Shown: positions 41,995 to 50,090, counted from the stretch's first letter. The stretch: DNA of 64,000 nt from Dictyobacter aurantiacus (GCF_003967515.1 NZ_BIFQ01000001.1:3658001-3722000), one strand, 5' to 3'. Notes: a model not told the origin generated them from the sequence alone. Translations and numbers: made by a program.

Positions 41995-42354
41995 TTAGCC
42001 TTTCAACAGCTTCATGGCCTCTTCGACGCTGATCTCTTTGGCGGCCAGCTTATCCAGCACGGCTCGCCGATCGATGCGGCCATCATACTCGGGGGTTCCC
42101 CCCAGGGCGGTCACGATATCATCCAGGCGACTACGAGCCGTATTATATGCAATGTTCATTTCGGCGGCCAGCTTCTGGATATTGCCCCGATATTTGACGA
42201 GTAGCTCGACAAAGTCCAGCTGCTCGCGGGTGAGCCGACCGATCCAGCCCAGGCTAAAGCGCCCCTCAAGGGTAACGCCGCTGGCCGGACACTCCAGGCG
42301 GGTGACGATCAACTCCTCGCCACTCACGGGATCTCTGGTAATCAATGGATACAT
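41995..42354 (-). CDS. DUF2089 family protein, predicted DNA-binding regulator
   Basis: 119 aa. 'CPASGVTLEGRFSLGWIGRL' with 'LTREQLDFVELLVKYRGNIQ' and 'KLAAEMNIAYNTARSRLDDI' is the DUF2089 signature; the latter segment is a helix-turn-helix. Many DUF2089 proteins have an N-terminal zinc ribbon, but here only one Cys remains, so the metal site appears lost. The C-terminus 'RRAVLDKLAAKEISVEEAMK' is another SHOCT-like pair. GAGGAG lies upstream of ATG 42354. First gene of the operon, so probably autoregulatory. Confidence 0.85.
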   Translation of the reverse strand: MYPLITRDPVSGEELIVTRLECPASGVTLEGRFSLGWIGRLTREQLDFVELLVKYRGNIQKLAAEMNIAYNTARSRLDDIVTALGGTPEYDGRIDRRAVLDKLAAKEISVEEAMKLLKG

Positions 42355-42417
42355 ACTGCAGTTTCTCCTCTTGCGTATCTAATTAGAAAGAAAGATAGGG
42401 CCGCGCCCGCCGGACGC

Positions 42418-42651
42418 TCACGCGTGGAGCTGTCCGGTTTTGGGTCCATGGAACGCGGGGGTTTTCGTCTGGCCAACCTGTTCCATCTGTTGGCCCAGAT
42501 CGACCAGTGAATGACCCAACCTGCTGATCAAACGAGAGCCCAGACCAGGCTGTGAAAGATTGCTGACCAGCTGATTCTGTTCGATTTCCCGACGGATCTC
42601 TCTATCCCGGTGAGCGCTGGTGGCATTGAGCAGTTGTAGTTCGGTATACAT
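42418..42651 (-). CDS. Small hypothetical protein, 77 aa
   Basis: ATG 42651 is preceded by AAGGAGGAGA, a very strong ribosome site; the longer frame from 42711 is less likely. The protein is polar and probably helical ('HRDREIRREIEQNQLVSNLS', 'RLGHSLVDLGQQMEQVGQ'), without TM or Cys. It is 63 bp upstream of the DUF2089 gene on the same strand and may be the first gene of that operon. No family recognised. Confidence 0.65.
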   Translation of the reverse strand: MYTELQLLNATSAHRDREIRREIEQNQLVSNLSQPGLGSRLISRLGHSLVDLGQQMEQVGQTKTPAFHGPKTGQLHA

Positions 42652-43618
42652 GATCTCTCCTCCTTGTCGGTACTTAGCTGTCCGTCTGGTCAGCCAGTCT
42701 TTCTCCTTCATTCATGAGCCTCGCCTATCGCCGCCCTTCCACCTTCTGTTTCCATTTTTTTGAATCTGAACTTGCAAAATTTGCTATCGGATTGATATTT
42801 TTTTATTGATATGAAGAATAATACCATGTGTTTTAACAAAAATCAATACTTTTGTGTAGAATATTTTATATTGATTGCAGAAATTTACCCATCCAGGTGA
42901 ATTTATTTGCAATAAGGTGCTCTCTTCTTAATTCATGGGGTGGTTGACCCGAGGTTTGTGCCTTCGGCCATGACTCTACGCGCCTAGGGCGCTCAGAGTA
43001 ATAATAAGGATGAGTGACGTGTGTGGTGAGAAAAATGCGCACATGCGCATTTTTCTCACCACACACGTCACTCATCCTAAATTATATTACGATGAGTGGA
43101 GGCGTCAGCGCCTCCGGGCTAGCATTAAACGGGGACCCCCGGACCATTTCATCTTTCTAAGCAGGAGGTGCAGGAGGGCGGCGAGGCCTCTGCCGGGGGT
43201 CCCCGGACCATTTCATCTTTCCCAGCAGGAGGTGCAGGAGGGCGGCGAGCCCTCCTGACGGGGGCCCCCGGACCATTTCATCTTTCTAAGCAGGAGGTGC
43301 AGGAGGGCGGTGAGCCCTCCTGACGGGGGCTTGGGGGTGTCCCCCAAATTTCTCCTCCCCACCCTCCCCGCCGAAGGCGGGGGAGGGTGGCATATTGCCT
43401 TTTTGGCTGTTTTAGGAAAATTGCATAGATGGGCATTGATTAATGAAGGGAAAGAGCGTCATAAAGAAGAGATGGTATCCTTTTTACACATCATATTGAT
43501 GCTACCAGGGAAGGGGAGAGTGGACTGTGACTGGCTGTTCATCTGTTGCGCTCGGCGGCAGGGAAGGCATGGGCAGATCATCTCACTATTTCTGCTTAGA
43601 GTGAAGGGAGTCCGGCTT
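42652..43618. repeat. Repeat-filled intergenic region: family 1 copy I and family 3 tandem units
   Basis: 42720-42880 is AT-rich and may hold promoters. GCGCC-TAG-GGCGC near 42981-42993 is a small family 1 hairpin. The long hairpin has 35-bp perfect arms 43007-43041/43044-43078, then AGGCGTCAGCGCCT. Three 64-65-bp units start at 43141, 43205 and 43270 (GGACCATTTCATCTTT...GCAGGAGGTGCAGGAGGGCG), and a hairpin near 43358-43390 (CCGCC-GAA-GGCGG core) ends the block. Frames crossing these are repeat artefacts. The last 200 bp precede the sigma gene. Confidence 0.8.
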
Positions 43619-44215
43619 ATGTATCCGCATCTTCCTGATGATATCTCTATCGAATGGCTGGTTAGCGAGGCGCGTAAAGGTAACCAGCAGGCGGCTGATC
43701 GGTTATTCGATACTTTTTATCGCAGGATACGCCACTTTTTTCTGAAGGATCTGCATGTGAGTATAGAGACCGCCGAGGAATTGGTGCAGGATACCTTTGA
43801 GAAGGCCTGGCGTAAATTGCCGACGTTGCACGATTGCGTGCGCTTTGAGGCGTGGTTATATGCGATTGCGCGCAACGTGGCCCTGGACCATATACGGAAG
43901 TTGAAACGACGTAAGGTACCGACCCCCCTCGATCCAGAGTTCGACCTGGCCGATGGGGCGCCACAGGTGGAGAGCGTGGTGCTGGCGGAGATGCACATCC
44001 GCGAGATGTGGGACGCTATGCCAGCCCGGCAGCGCGAATGCCTCTACTGGTATTACATGGAGAATCTAACGATGGAAGAAGTTGCGGTACGCCTGCAACT
44101 GGGAGCCGACACCGTCAAAGCATATATCAGTAAAGCTCGCGTGAAGCTACGCGAAGGGATGTATTCTTCAGAGAAGGAGCAAGTCGATGTCAAGTCAAAA
44201 CGATGCAGGGCATGA
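43619..44215 (+). CDS. ECF sigma factor paired with a receptor-type anti-sigma factor
   Basis: 198 aa from ATG 43619 with AAGGGAG upstream; the open frame extends back into family 3 repeats and is not real there. Region 2: 'EARKGNQQAADRLFDTFYRR', 'TAEELVQDTFEKAWRKL' and 'FEAWLYAIARNVALDHIRK'. Region 4: 'MPARQRECLYWYYMENLTME' and 'LQLGADTVKAYISKARVKLR'. It overlaps the downstream receptor/anti-sigma gene by 29 bp, strong evidence of coupled translation in a fixed ratio. Targets unknown. Confidence 0.94.
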   Translation: MYPHLPDDISIEWLVSEARKGNQQAADRLFDTFYRRIRHFFLKDLHVSIETAEELVQDTFEKAWRKLPTLHDCVRFEAWLYAIARNVALDHIRKLKRRKVPTPLDPEFDLADGAPQVESVVLAEMHIREMWDAMPARQRECLYWYYMENLTMEEVAVRLQLGADTVKAYISKARVKLREGMYSSEKEQVDVKSKRCRA

Positions 44216-46334
44216 TCCAATGGAGGATGTGTTCATGCACGTCATGTGTGATCGCTGGGCTGAGAAGCTTGAGGTAACACGTGTAGAGCACCTCTCTGAG
44301 GAAGATCGCCACGCTTTCGATCTTCATATGCAATCCTGCCCCCGTTGTCAGGAACTGGTTGAGCAGTACCGGGTGGTCGATGACTATTTTTATCGTCTCA
44401 TATTATCAGAGCAAATGTCGGTAGCCGCGAAGTCCCCGCCGCTTTCGACAACTGCGGCTAGCAAACGGCAGGCCAGGCATGTCAGGGATACGTTCCATGA
44501 CCTGTTTGGTCGGCGCATGTCCGCGTTTCAACAAACATTTTCACTTCTCTTGCAGGGTTCGGGTCTGCTGTTGCTGATCCTGATTCTGGGGGCGCTCTTT
44601 TTTCAGGTAGAGATTGGCGGCAACCATATGCTGCCGCTGGCCCTGTTGACGCTGGCCTTTGCCCTGATCATGCTGGGCTTTCTCAACAATCAGCAGCAAC
44701 TCAGGGATGCTAGTCAGCAGTGGCGGCGCTCGGAGCAGCAGCATAATACGCTGGCGTGGCGTGAGGTATCGCTGCCCATGCCGGCGATGGGCAATGATGG
44801 GCCCGCCGAGTTGAGTCCGCGTAGCCGGGCGCAGCAGCGCTGGCGCCACCGCTTCCTGCGTGACAAATGGATCTGGGGCGTGACGGTCTGTCTGCTGCTG
44901 GCCATCACTGTGGCCTCGCTGGGCTGGTTCTCGCCGTCCCCGCATCCGGCCGATATCGGCGGTACGGTACCCAGTGGGGCGCCGGTGGGCATCAGTGTTG
45001 ATGGCAGTCGGGTCTTTGATACCAATCGCCAGGATGGGGATCTGAAGCGGCAGGCAGCCAGCAAACTGTTGCAGGGGGATGTCGATGGCGCCAAAGAGCT
45101 ATGGAAGCAGGCACTGGCCCTGGATAGCAACGATGCCGAGCTGCTGATCTACCAGGAGAACATGAACGTCAAGGAATCTCTGCAGCCCTATTTTACGCTG
45201 GTGGTCGGGTCCGTTTTTTCGGAGCAACATATCGGTGGCGCGCGCGATATTTTACAGGGGGCCTATGTGGCGCAGAAAGAATATAACGCCCGCGCCACTC
45301 AGGAGCATCTTCCCCAGCTGCGGCTGATGATTGCCTCGGCCGACGTGGACGCTTCGAGTCCCACCACCACGGCTGAGGAGGTGGTGCAGGCGGCCCAGAA
45401 GGACCATAGCATCCTTGGCGTCATCGGCTGGTCCACCAGCCGTAGCGTCCTCTCCTCGCTGCAGGAATTGACGGCGGCCCACCTGCCTATGGTCTCTCCC
45501 ACAGCCACAAGCGATGAACTCTCGGGTAGCTCGCCTTACTTTTTCCGCGTGGCTCCCCCCGATACGCAGCAGGCGACCCTGGCCGCGACCTATGCCAAAC
45601 AGGTTCTGCATGCGCAGCGCGTTGTGCTGCTGACCGATCCCGATGACACGTATAGCAATAGTCTGGCTCAAGCCTTTATTCAGCACTATAAGGATGGTAG
45701 CCACAACCTGATACACGCGCCGTATTACTATACCAAGGGCGATCTGAGTACTGTGGATCGGCAGATGGACGATATCTTGCAGCAGAAACCGGACCTGATC
45801 TACTTCGCTGGCTACGTTAACGAGGCCAGTGTGATGCTCAAGCGGCTACCGCCCTGTGTGGCCGGTCAGCCCTGCCTGTCCGTGCTGGGCGGGGATGCTC
45901 TGTATGTCGAGGGAGACTATTCGCTGGACGCCTTCAAAAATTATGGACGGCTCAGCTTTACCGCCTTCGCGTCCCAGGAGCGCTCGCAGGCGCAGCATCC
46001 ACAGTTCTTTGCCGACTATGCCCATGATTTCGACCCGGCGGGCCAGTACCGTCCCGGCACCTATGGGTATAACGCGACCGATGCCGACGTCATTCTTGGC
46101 TATGACGCCACGCAGTCTCTGCTGACCGCCTATCAGCAGTTACAGGCCAGTGGTCAGAAAAAGATTACCGGTGAGCAGATTCAGCGGTTTCTGCACTCCA
46201 TCACTATCAATGGTGTCAGCGGCAAGATTCAGTTTGACCACAATGGTAACCCGATCGGGAAAGAGATCGTTATCCTGAAGGGCAATGAAAATGGTCATAC
46301 CACCATCGACCACTCGCTGGACGCCTTAAAGTAG
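44187..46334 (+). CDS. Anti-sigma factor fused to an extracellular Leu/Ile/Val-type ligand-binding domain
   Basis: 715 aa. The N-terminal cytoplasmic zinc-finger anti-sigma motif is H47-x3-C51-x2-C54 ('HMQSCPRC'). TM helices lie at about 117-140, 147-166 and 223-244, which places the rest outside. After a short TPR-like segment ('LQGDVDGAKELWKQALALDS'), residues about 335-710 are a type-1 periplasmic-binding fold as in LivJ and branched-chain amino-acid ABC receptors: 'GVIGWSTSRSVLSSL', 'LPMVSPTATSDELSGSSPYF', 'VVLLTDPDDTYSNSLAQAF' and 'GYNATDADVILGYDA'. The ligand may release the overlapping sigma factor. No signal peptide is needed. Confidence 0.88.
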   Translation: MSSQNDAGHDPMEDVFMHVMCDRWAEKLEVTRVEHLSEEDRHAFDLHMQSCPRCQELVEQYRVVDDYFYRLILSEQMSVAAKSPPLSTTAASKRQARHVRDTFHDLFGRRMSAFQQTFSLLLQGSGLLLLILILGALFFQVEIGGNHMLPLALLTLAFALIMLGFLNNQQQLRDASQQWRRSEQQHNTLAWREVSLPMPAMGNDGPAELSPRSRAQQRWRHRFLRDKWIWGVTVCLLLAITVASLGWFSPSPHPADIGGTVPSGAPVGISVDGSRVFDTNRQDGDLKRQAASKLLQGDVDGAKELWKQALALDSNDAELLIYQENMNVKESLQPYFTLVVGSVFSEQHIGGARDILQGAYVAQKEYNARATQEHLPQLRLMIASADVDASSPTTTAEEVVQAAQKDHSILGVIGWSTSRSVLSSLQELTAAHLPMVSPTATSDELSGSSPYFFRVAPPDTQQATLAATYAKQVLHAQRVVLLTDPDDTYSNSLAQAFIQHYKDGSHNLIHAPYYYTKGDLSTVDRQMDDILQQKPDLIYFAGYVNEASVMLKRLPPCVAGQPCLSVLGGDALYVEGDYSLDAFKNYGRLSFTAFASQERSQAQHPQFFADYAHDFDPAGQYRPGTYGYNATDADVILGYDATQSLLTAYQQLQASGQKKITGEQIQRFLHSITINGVSGKIQFDHNGNPIGKEIVILKGNENGHTTIDHSLDALK

Positions 46335-46355
46335 CTCCTTCAGAGCTGTGCCTGA

Positions 46356-46491
46356 TTTTTCGCACCTGCGGTGCTCAAAACTGATTATATATAATGGTGC
46401 GACAGGGGGCGCAAAAGCGCCCCCTGTCGCACCATTATATATAATCAGGGCGGCCGCGCATGCGGACGCCTGTGCGGGGGCGGTCACGTGC
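46356..46491 (+). repeat. Family 1 multi-hairpin repeat, copy F
   Basis: Small hairpin GCACC-TGC-GGTGC (about 46362-46374), long hairpin with 32-bp perfect arms 46381-46412/46417-46448 and AAAA loop, and the GC-rich module (GCGGCCGC, GTGCGGGGGCGGTCACGTGCC) to 46491. It points to the ABC ATPase gene at 46721. The AT-rich 46500-46700 stretch may hold that gene's promoter. Confidence 0.88.
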
Positions 46492-46720
46492 CACTACAGC
46501 AAGTATGTGTTTTTGTGTTGCATCAATACAAAATGAACACCTGTCGTGGTGAGATAAGAGTAGAAATGATGCGTACATATAGACAGTGGTGGGTAAAATA
46601 AGAGAAATATTCGCGGGAAAACATTGTTGTATTTCTATGCATTATGCTATGCGAATACTATTTTTGATGGATGATCGAAAATCAGCCTGATTGTACGGAG
46701 AGAAGGAAGAAGGAGTTTGT

Positions 46721-47707
46721 ATGGCGGACCCTATCGTTCTTTGCGATAACCTTGTAAAAATATATAAGGTCGCGGATCTGGAGGTGGTCGCGTTGCAGGG
46801 TCTTGATTTAGAGGTGACGCCGGGTGAGGTGATGGCGATTGTGGGCGCTTCTGGCTCAGGTAAGAGTACCCTCTTGAATATTTTGAGCGGCCTGGATGTG
46901 CCCAGCGCCGGTAGCTGTATTGTGGATGGTAATGATCTGACCCGCCTATCTCAGGGGCAGCGGATCAATTATCGGCGCCGCATCGTGGGTCAGATCTGGC
47001 AGCAGAGCGGACGCAATCTGTTGCCGGAGCTGAGCGCGCAGGCGAATGTAGAGCTGCCACAGATGTTGAGCGGCGTGAGCTCCTCGCAACGCTCTAAACG
47101 CGCCAGAGAACTGTTGGAACTGGTGGGGCTGGCCGGTAAGGAGCAGAAGAAGCCGACAATGCTTTCCGGCGGTGAGCAGCAGCGTACGGCGATCGCGGTA
47201 GCCCTCTCTAACAATCCCAAAGTGCTGCTGGCCGACGAGCCGACCGGCGAGCTGGATTCGGTGACGGCGGGCGAGATCTTTGAGCTCTTCCGACGCCTCA
47301 ACAACGAACTGGGCCTGACGATCATAACGGTGACCCACGATGCCACGATCGCCGCTGCCGTTGATCGCACGATCGCCATTCGCGATGGTCGCACCAGTAC
47401 CGAGACGATCCGCCGTGAAACCACGCTGGAGACCCTGGAGTCCCACATGCCGGCGGCCAGCGCGGTGATCGGACTGTCCAGCCGCACACACCGCGAGTCG
47501 ATCCTGATCGATCGCGCCGGTCGTCTGCAGTTGCCGAAGGAGGCCATTGAGACGCTGCCCTTTAATGGGCGCGCCGAGGTGAGGATTATCGGCGATCACG
47601 TCGAGCTGTGGCCGATTCTGGACCAGGTGAATGGTAATGGTTATGGGAATGGCACCAGCCAGAACGGTGTGTCACTGAATGGACACAATGGCAAGAAGGA
47701 GCAGTAA
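46721..47707 (+). CDS. ABC transporter ATPase, LolD/MacB-like, with C-terminal extension
   Basis: 328 aa from ATG 46721 (AAGGAG upstream). Walker A 'GASGSGKST', ABC signature 'LSGGEQQR', Walker B 'VLLADEPTGELDS' and switch His 'TVTHD' are intact. Sequence type is that of LolD/MacB/FtsE-like ATPases. About 90 extra C-terminal residues include 'ESILIDRAGRLQLPKEAIET', which resembles an AbrB/SpoVT-like strand pair, and a Gly/Asn-rich tail. The next gene, 3 bp downstream, is a second ATPase. No FtsX-like permease lies nearby. It follows the receptor-type anti-sigma gene by 386 bp. Confidence 0.9.
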   Translation: MADPIVLCDNLVKIYKVADLEVVALQGLDLEVTPGEVMAIVGASGSGKSTLLNILSGLDVPSAGSCIVDGNDLTRLSQGQRINYRRRIVGQIWQQSGRNLLPELSAQANVELPQMLSGVSSSQRSKRARELLELVGLAGKEQKKPTMLSGGEQQRTAIAVALSNNPKVLLADEPTGELDSVTAGEIFELFRRLNNELGLTIITVTHDATIAAAVDRTIAIRDGRTSTETIRRETTLETLESHMPAASAVIGLSSRTHRESILIDRAGRLQLPKEAIETLPFNGRAEVRIIGDHVELWPILDQVNGNGYGNGTSQNGVSLNGHNGKKEQ

Positions 47708-47710
47708 GAG

Positions 47711-48427
47711 ATGGATGCAGTAGTGGCAACGGAGACTATTGTTGAGGCAAAAGGTGTTACGCGCGATTATCCTTCGGGCGGTGGCGTGGTGCATGCTCTA
47801 CGCGGCATCGACCTGAAGATCAAGCCGGGTGAGTTCGTAGCCCTGCGTGGCCGCTCGGGATCTGGCAAGACGACCCTGCTCAATATCTTGATCGGGCTGG
47901 ATAGTCCCACCAGCGGCAGCGTGCTTATCCTGGGCAAGAATCTGCTGAAGATGAGCGAGACGGAGCGCGCGCGCCTGCGCCGCGAGAGCATCGGGATGAT
48001 GTTCCAGAACGCGCACCTGTTCCCTTCGCTGACGGCGCTGGAGAACGTGGAGATTCCGCTGCGTCTGTCGCGCATGCCATCGGCGCAGCGCAACAGGCAG
48101 GCTATCGAGGCCCTGGAGCAGGTTGGATTGGGGAAGCGCGCCAAACACCGGGGCATGGAGCTCTCGGGTGGCGAGCAGCAGCGTGTGGCGCTGGCGCGCG
48201 CCCTGGTGCATAAGCCCCGCTTCATTATCGCCGACGAGCCGACCGGCAACCTGGATTCGCTGACCGGCCGCGACATCACTTTCCTGCTGCGCGACATCTC
48301 GCACCAGGGCAACATCGGACTCCTGATCGCCACCCACGATCCCCTGGTCTTCAATACCGCCGACCGCCTGGTCCGCATCCAGGATGGCCTGCTGACCGAG
48401 GGCCCGCTGGAAGAGGATCACGCCTAA
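47711..48427 (+). CDS. ABC transporter ATPase, LolD/MacB-like
   Basis: 238 aa. Walker A 'GRSGSGKTTLL', Q-loop 'MMFQNAHLFPSLTALENV', signature 'LSGGEQQRVALARAL', Walker B 'FIIADEPTGNLDS' and 'ATHD' are all present, so it should hydrolyse ATP. It has the usual length of the family, without extension. Together with the adjacent ATPase it could form a heterodimer energising an unlinked permease. ATG 47711 is 3 bp after the previous stop; the gene pair is one operon. A family 1 repeat follows. Confidence 0.92.
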   Translation: MDAVVATETIVEAKGVTRDYPSGGGVVHALRGIDLKIKPGEFVALRGRSGSGKTTLLNILIGLDSPTSGSVLILGKNLLKMSETERARLRRESIGMMFQNAHLFPSLTALENVEIPLRLSRMPSAQRNRQAIEALEQVGLGKRAKHRGMELSGGEQQRVALARALVHKPRFIIADEPTGNLDSLTGRDITFLLRDISHQGNIGLLIATHDPLVFNTADRLVRIQDGLLTEGPLEEDHA

Positions 48428-48436
48428 AGGGATGGA

Positions 48437-48565
48437 GCACGTGAGTGCCCCCGCACGCACGTCCGCATTAGTTTTTTATATTGGTGTGTATGAGGTGCGC
48501 ATTCGCGCACCTCATACACACCAATATAAAGCTGACTCTTGAGCACCAGAGGTGCGAAAAAGCAT
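48437..48565 (-). repeat. Family 1 multi-hairpin repeat, copy G
   Basis: Inverted copy: GC-rich module CACGTGAGTGCCCCCGCAC (about 48437-48467), long hairpin with 26-bp perfect arms 48475-48500/48505-48530 and ATTC loop, small hairpin GCACC-AGA-GGTGC (about 48543-48555). It lies between two converging 3' ends, so unlike most copies it precedes no gene start. Confidence 0.85.
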
Positions 48566-48615
48566 GCAAACCGCGGGCGATGATCATAAGGGTCAGGTAT
48601 TCACTCTTATGCTTC

Positions 48616-48645
48616 TCAAGAACTTAAGTTCTTAAGTTCTTGAGT
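48616..48645. promoter_or_regulatory. 13-bp palindrome with internal repeats
   Basis: CTCAAGAACTTAA-gttc-TTAAGTTCTTGAG, perfect arms; the unit AAGTTCTT also repeats directly. It is between converging genes, so it may be a terminator for the MBL gene or a protein site. No T-run follows. Confidence 0.4.
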
Positions 48646-48677
48646 TTGGTGACGCGAATGCGGTAGGGTTTCGTTTG

Positions 48678-49409
48678 TTAAAGGTTGAATGAGAGCAGGT
48701 CGTAGCCGACCTGAAGGGTACCGTGGTAGCCGCGCTGGCGGGCCTCACGTTGCAACTGTGGACCATCCAGATTGCGGTAGAGGTGCGAGCAGATGATGTG
48801 CGGGGTTTGTGTGGCGACGGCCAGTTCGACGATCTCTGCGTCGCTGATATGACCGGCATCGATGATGGCCAGGTCGCTGCCCCTGAGCAGGTTGATCTCC
48901 TGCTCGTGGAAGTGCGAGTCCCCGGTGATGGCGTATGTTTTCTCTCCCCATTGGAAGCGCAGCCCGTGGTTTCCCGCCGGTGGCAGGCTCAGGGACTCAA
49001 AGTGATAATCTTCGATTGAGAAGTGCTCGTCGGTAATCTCGTGGACCCGTACCTGGTAGCCGGGCTGCTGGAAACTGCGGGGGCCGAAGATCCGCATCAG
49101 GCCATCGATCAACTGCTGGACGCCCTCGGGACCATAGATATGCAGGTCGCTACTGCGTGGGTCGCGCTGCGACCATGCTCCCGCCTGCAGGATGGGGATG
49201 AGGTCCGAGACATGATCGGGATGAAAGTGCGATAGGATGATATGGGAGAGCTGGTGGTGGAGTACACCGACCTCCAGCAGGCGCTGCGCTATGCCGTGTC
49301 CGCAATCGAAGAGGATATGGGTCTGATCCAACTCCAAAAGTACGCTGGAGGCCCGGCGCTCATACTCGATCTGGCAGGTCCCTGTACCCAATAAAGTTAT
49401 GCTACTCAT
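48678..49409 (-). CDS. MBL-fold metallohydrolase, RNase Z-like
   Basis: 243 aa. 'ITLLGTGTCQIEYERRASSV' and 'ILFDCGHGIAQRLLE' open the fold; the metal motif 'SHFHPDHVSD' (HxHxDH) and later His in 'YAITGDSHFH', 'DAGHIS' and 'HIICSHLYRN' complete a di-zinc site. The sequence is closest in style to RNase Z/PqsE-like small hydrolases. It may process tRNA 3' ends or cleave a small phosphoester; not decided. AAAGGA lies upstream of ATG 49409. Confidence 0.88.
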   Translation of the reverse strand: MSSITLLGTGTCQIEYERRASSVLLELDQTHILFDCGHGIAQRLLEVGVLHHQLSHIILSHFHPDHVSDLIPILQAGAWSQRDPRSSDLHIYGPEGVQQLIDGLMRIFGPRSFQQPGYQVRVHEITDEHFSIEDYHFESLSLPPAGNHGLRFQWGEKTYAITGDSHFHEQEINLLRGSDLAIIDAGHISDAEIVELAVATQTPHIICSHLYRNLDGPQLQREARQRGYHGTLQVGYDLLSFNL

Positions 49410-49499
49410 AAGTTCCTTTGCCTACGCTTTTATTTCTGCTTCTCAACATCTATACTATAGAAACGGGCGAAATTGTTGAAATGGCAAGCCCGAGGCAGC

Positions 49500-49555
49500 G
49501 TGTGGTGCGCCGAGAGGAAAAATTGGACGTGAGATCCGAACGCATGAGGACCAGG
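49500..49555 (+). repeat. Degenerate family 2 unit
   Basis: GTGCGCCGAGAGGAAAAATT then GGACGTGAGATCCGAACGCATGAGG is a diverged 52-bp unit upstream of the first GNAT gene, in the same orientation as the units before the next four plus-strand genes. Confidence 0.7.
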
Positions 49556-49577
49556 CATATATGGAAAGTGCGATACG

Positions 49578-50090
49578 ATGATTCGAGCGATTGAAGAGCA
49601 TGATCGAGGTCGGCTGGCCGCCTTTGTGCGCGAGCATTGGGGAGCGCCTGTGTTGGTGGCGCATGGGATTGTTTATGAGGTGGCGCGCCTTCCGGCTTTT
49701 GTGGCGGTGGAAGACGATGAGTGGGTGGGGTGTATTTCTTATATTATAAAGGATGGCGATTGCGAGATCGTGAGTCTGGATAGCCTGCGTGAGGGGCGCG
49801 GTATTGGGAGCGCTTTGATTAAGGCGGTGAAAGAGGTTGCGGAGCGGGCAGGCTGCAGGCGTCTCTGGCTGATTACCACCAATGACAATCTGCATGCCCT
49901 GCGCTTCTATCAGAAGCGGGGTTTTGCGTTGATGGCTATCCACCGTGGCGCCGTTGATCTGGCGCGTCACCTGAAGCCTGAGATACCTCTGATCGGTAAC
50001 GATGGCATTCCTTTACGGGATGAGATCGAGCTGGAGATGGATCTGCAGGCGGGTGATCGTGCGCCGGGGGAAATCGGCCGCAAGGGCTGA
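49578..50090 (+). CDS. GNAT family N-acetyltransferase
   Basis: 170 aa. The acetyl-CoA motif is 'REGRGIGSALIKAVKE' (Q/RxxGxG/A), preceded by strand 'CEIVSLDSL' and followed by 'WLITTNDNLHALRFYQKRGF', the typical GNAT end. Substrate unknown. The last residues ('GDRAPGEIGRKG') and the TGA stop are encoded by the first unit of the family 2 array at 50053-50253, where a C-to-T change makes the stop. A diverged family 2 unit also lies just upstream. Confidence 0.88.
   Translation: MIRAIEEHDRGRLAAFVREHWGAPVLVAHGIVYEVARLPAFVAVEDDEWVGCISYIIKDGDCEIVSLDSLREGRGIGSALIKAVKEVAERAGCRRLWLITTNDNLHALRFYQKRGFALMAIHRGAVDLARHLKPEIPLIGNDGIPLRDEIELEMDLQAGDRAPGEIGRKG

Noticed and set aside
42866..43258. Two frames on opposite strands giving the same peptide beginning MSDVCGEKNAH
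   Set aside because: The identity comes from the 35-bp perfect palindrome at 43007-43078; neither is a gene.
43310..43618. N-terminal extension of the sigma factor frame
   Set aside because: This part translates family 3 repeat sequence; ATG 43619 with AAGGGAG fits the sigma domain.
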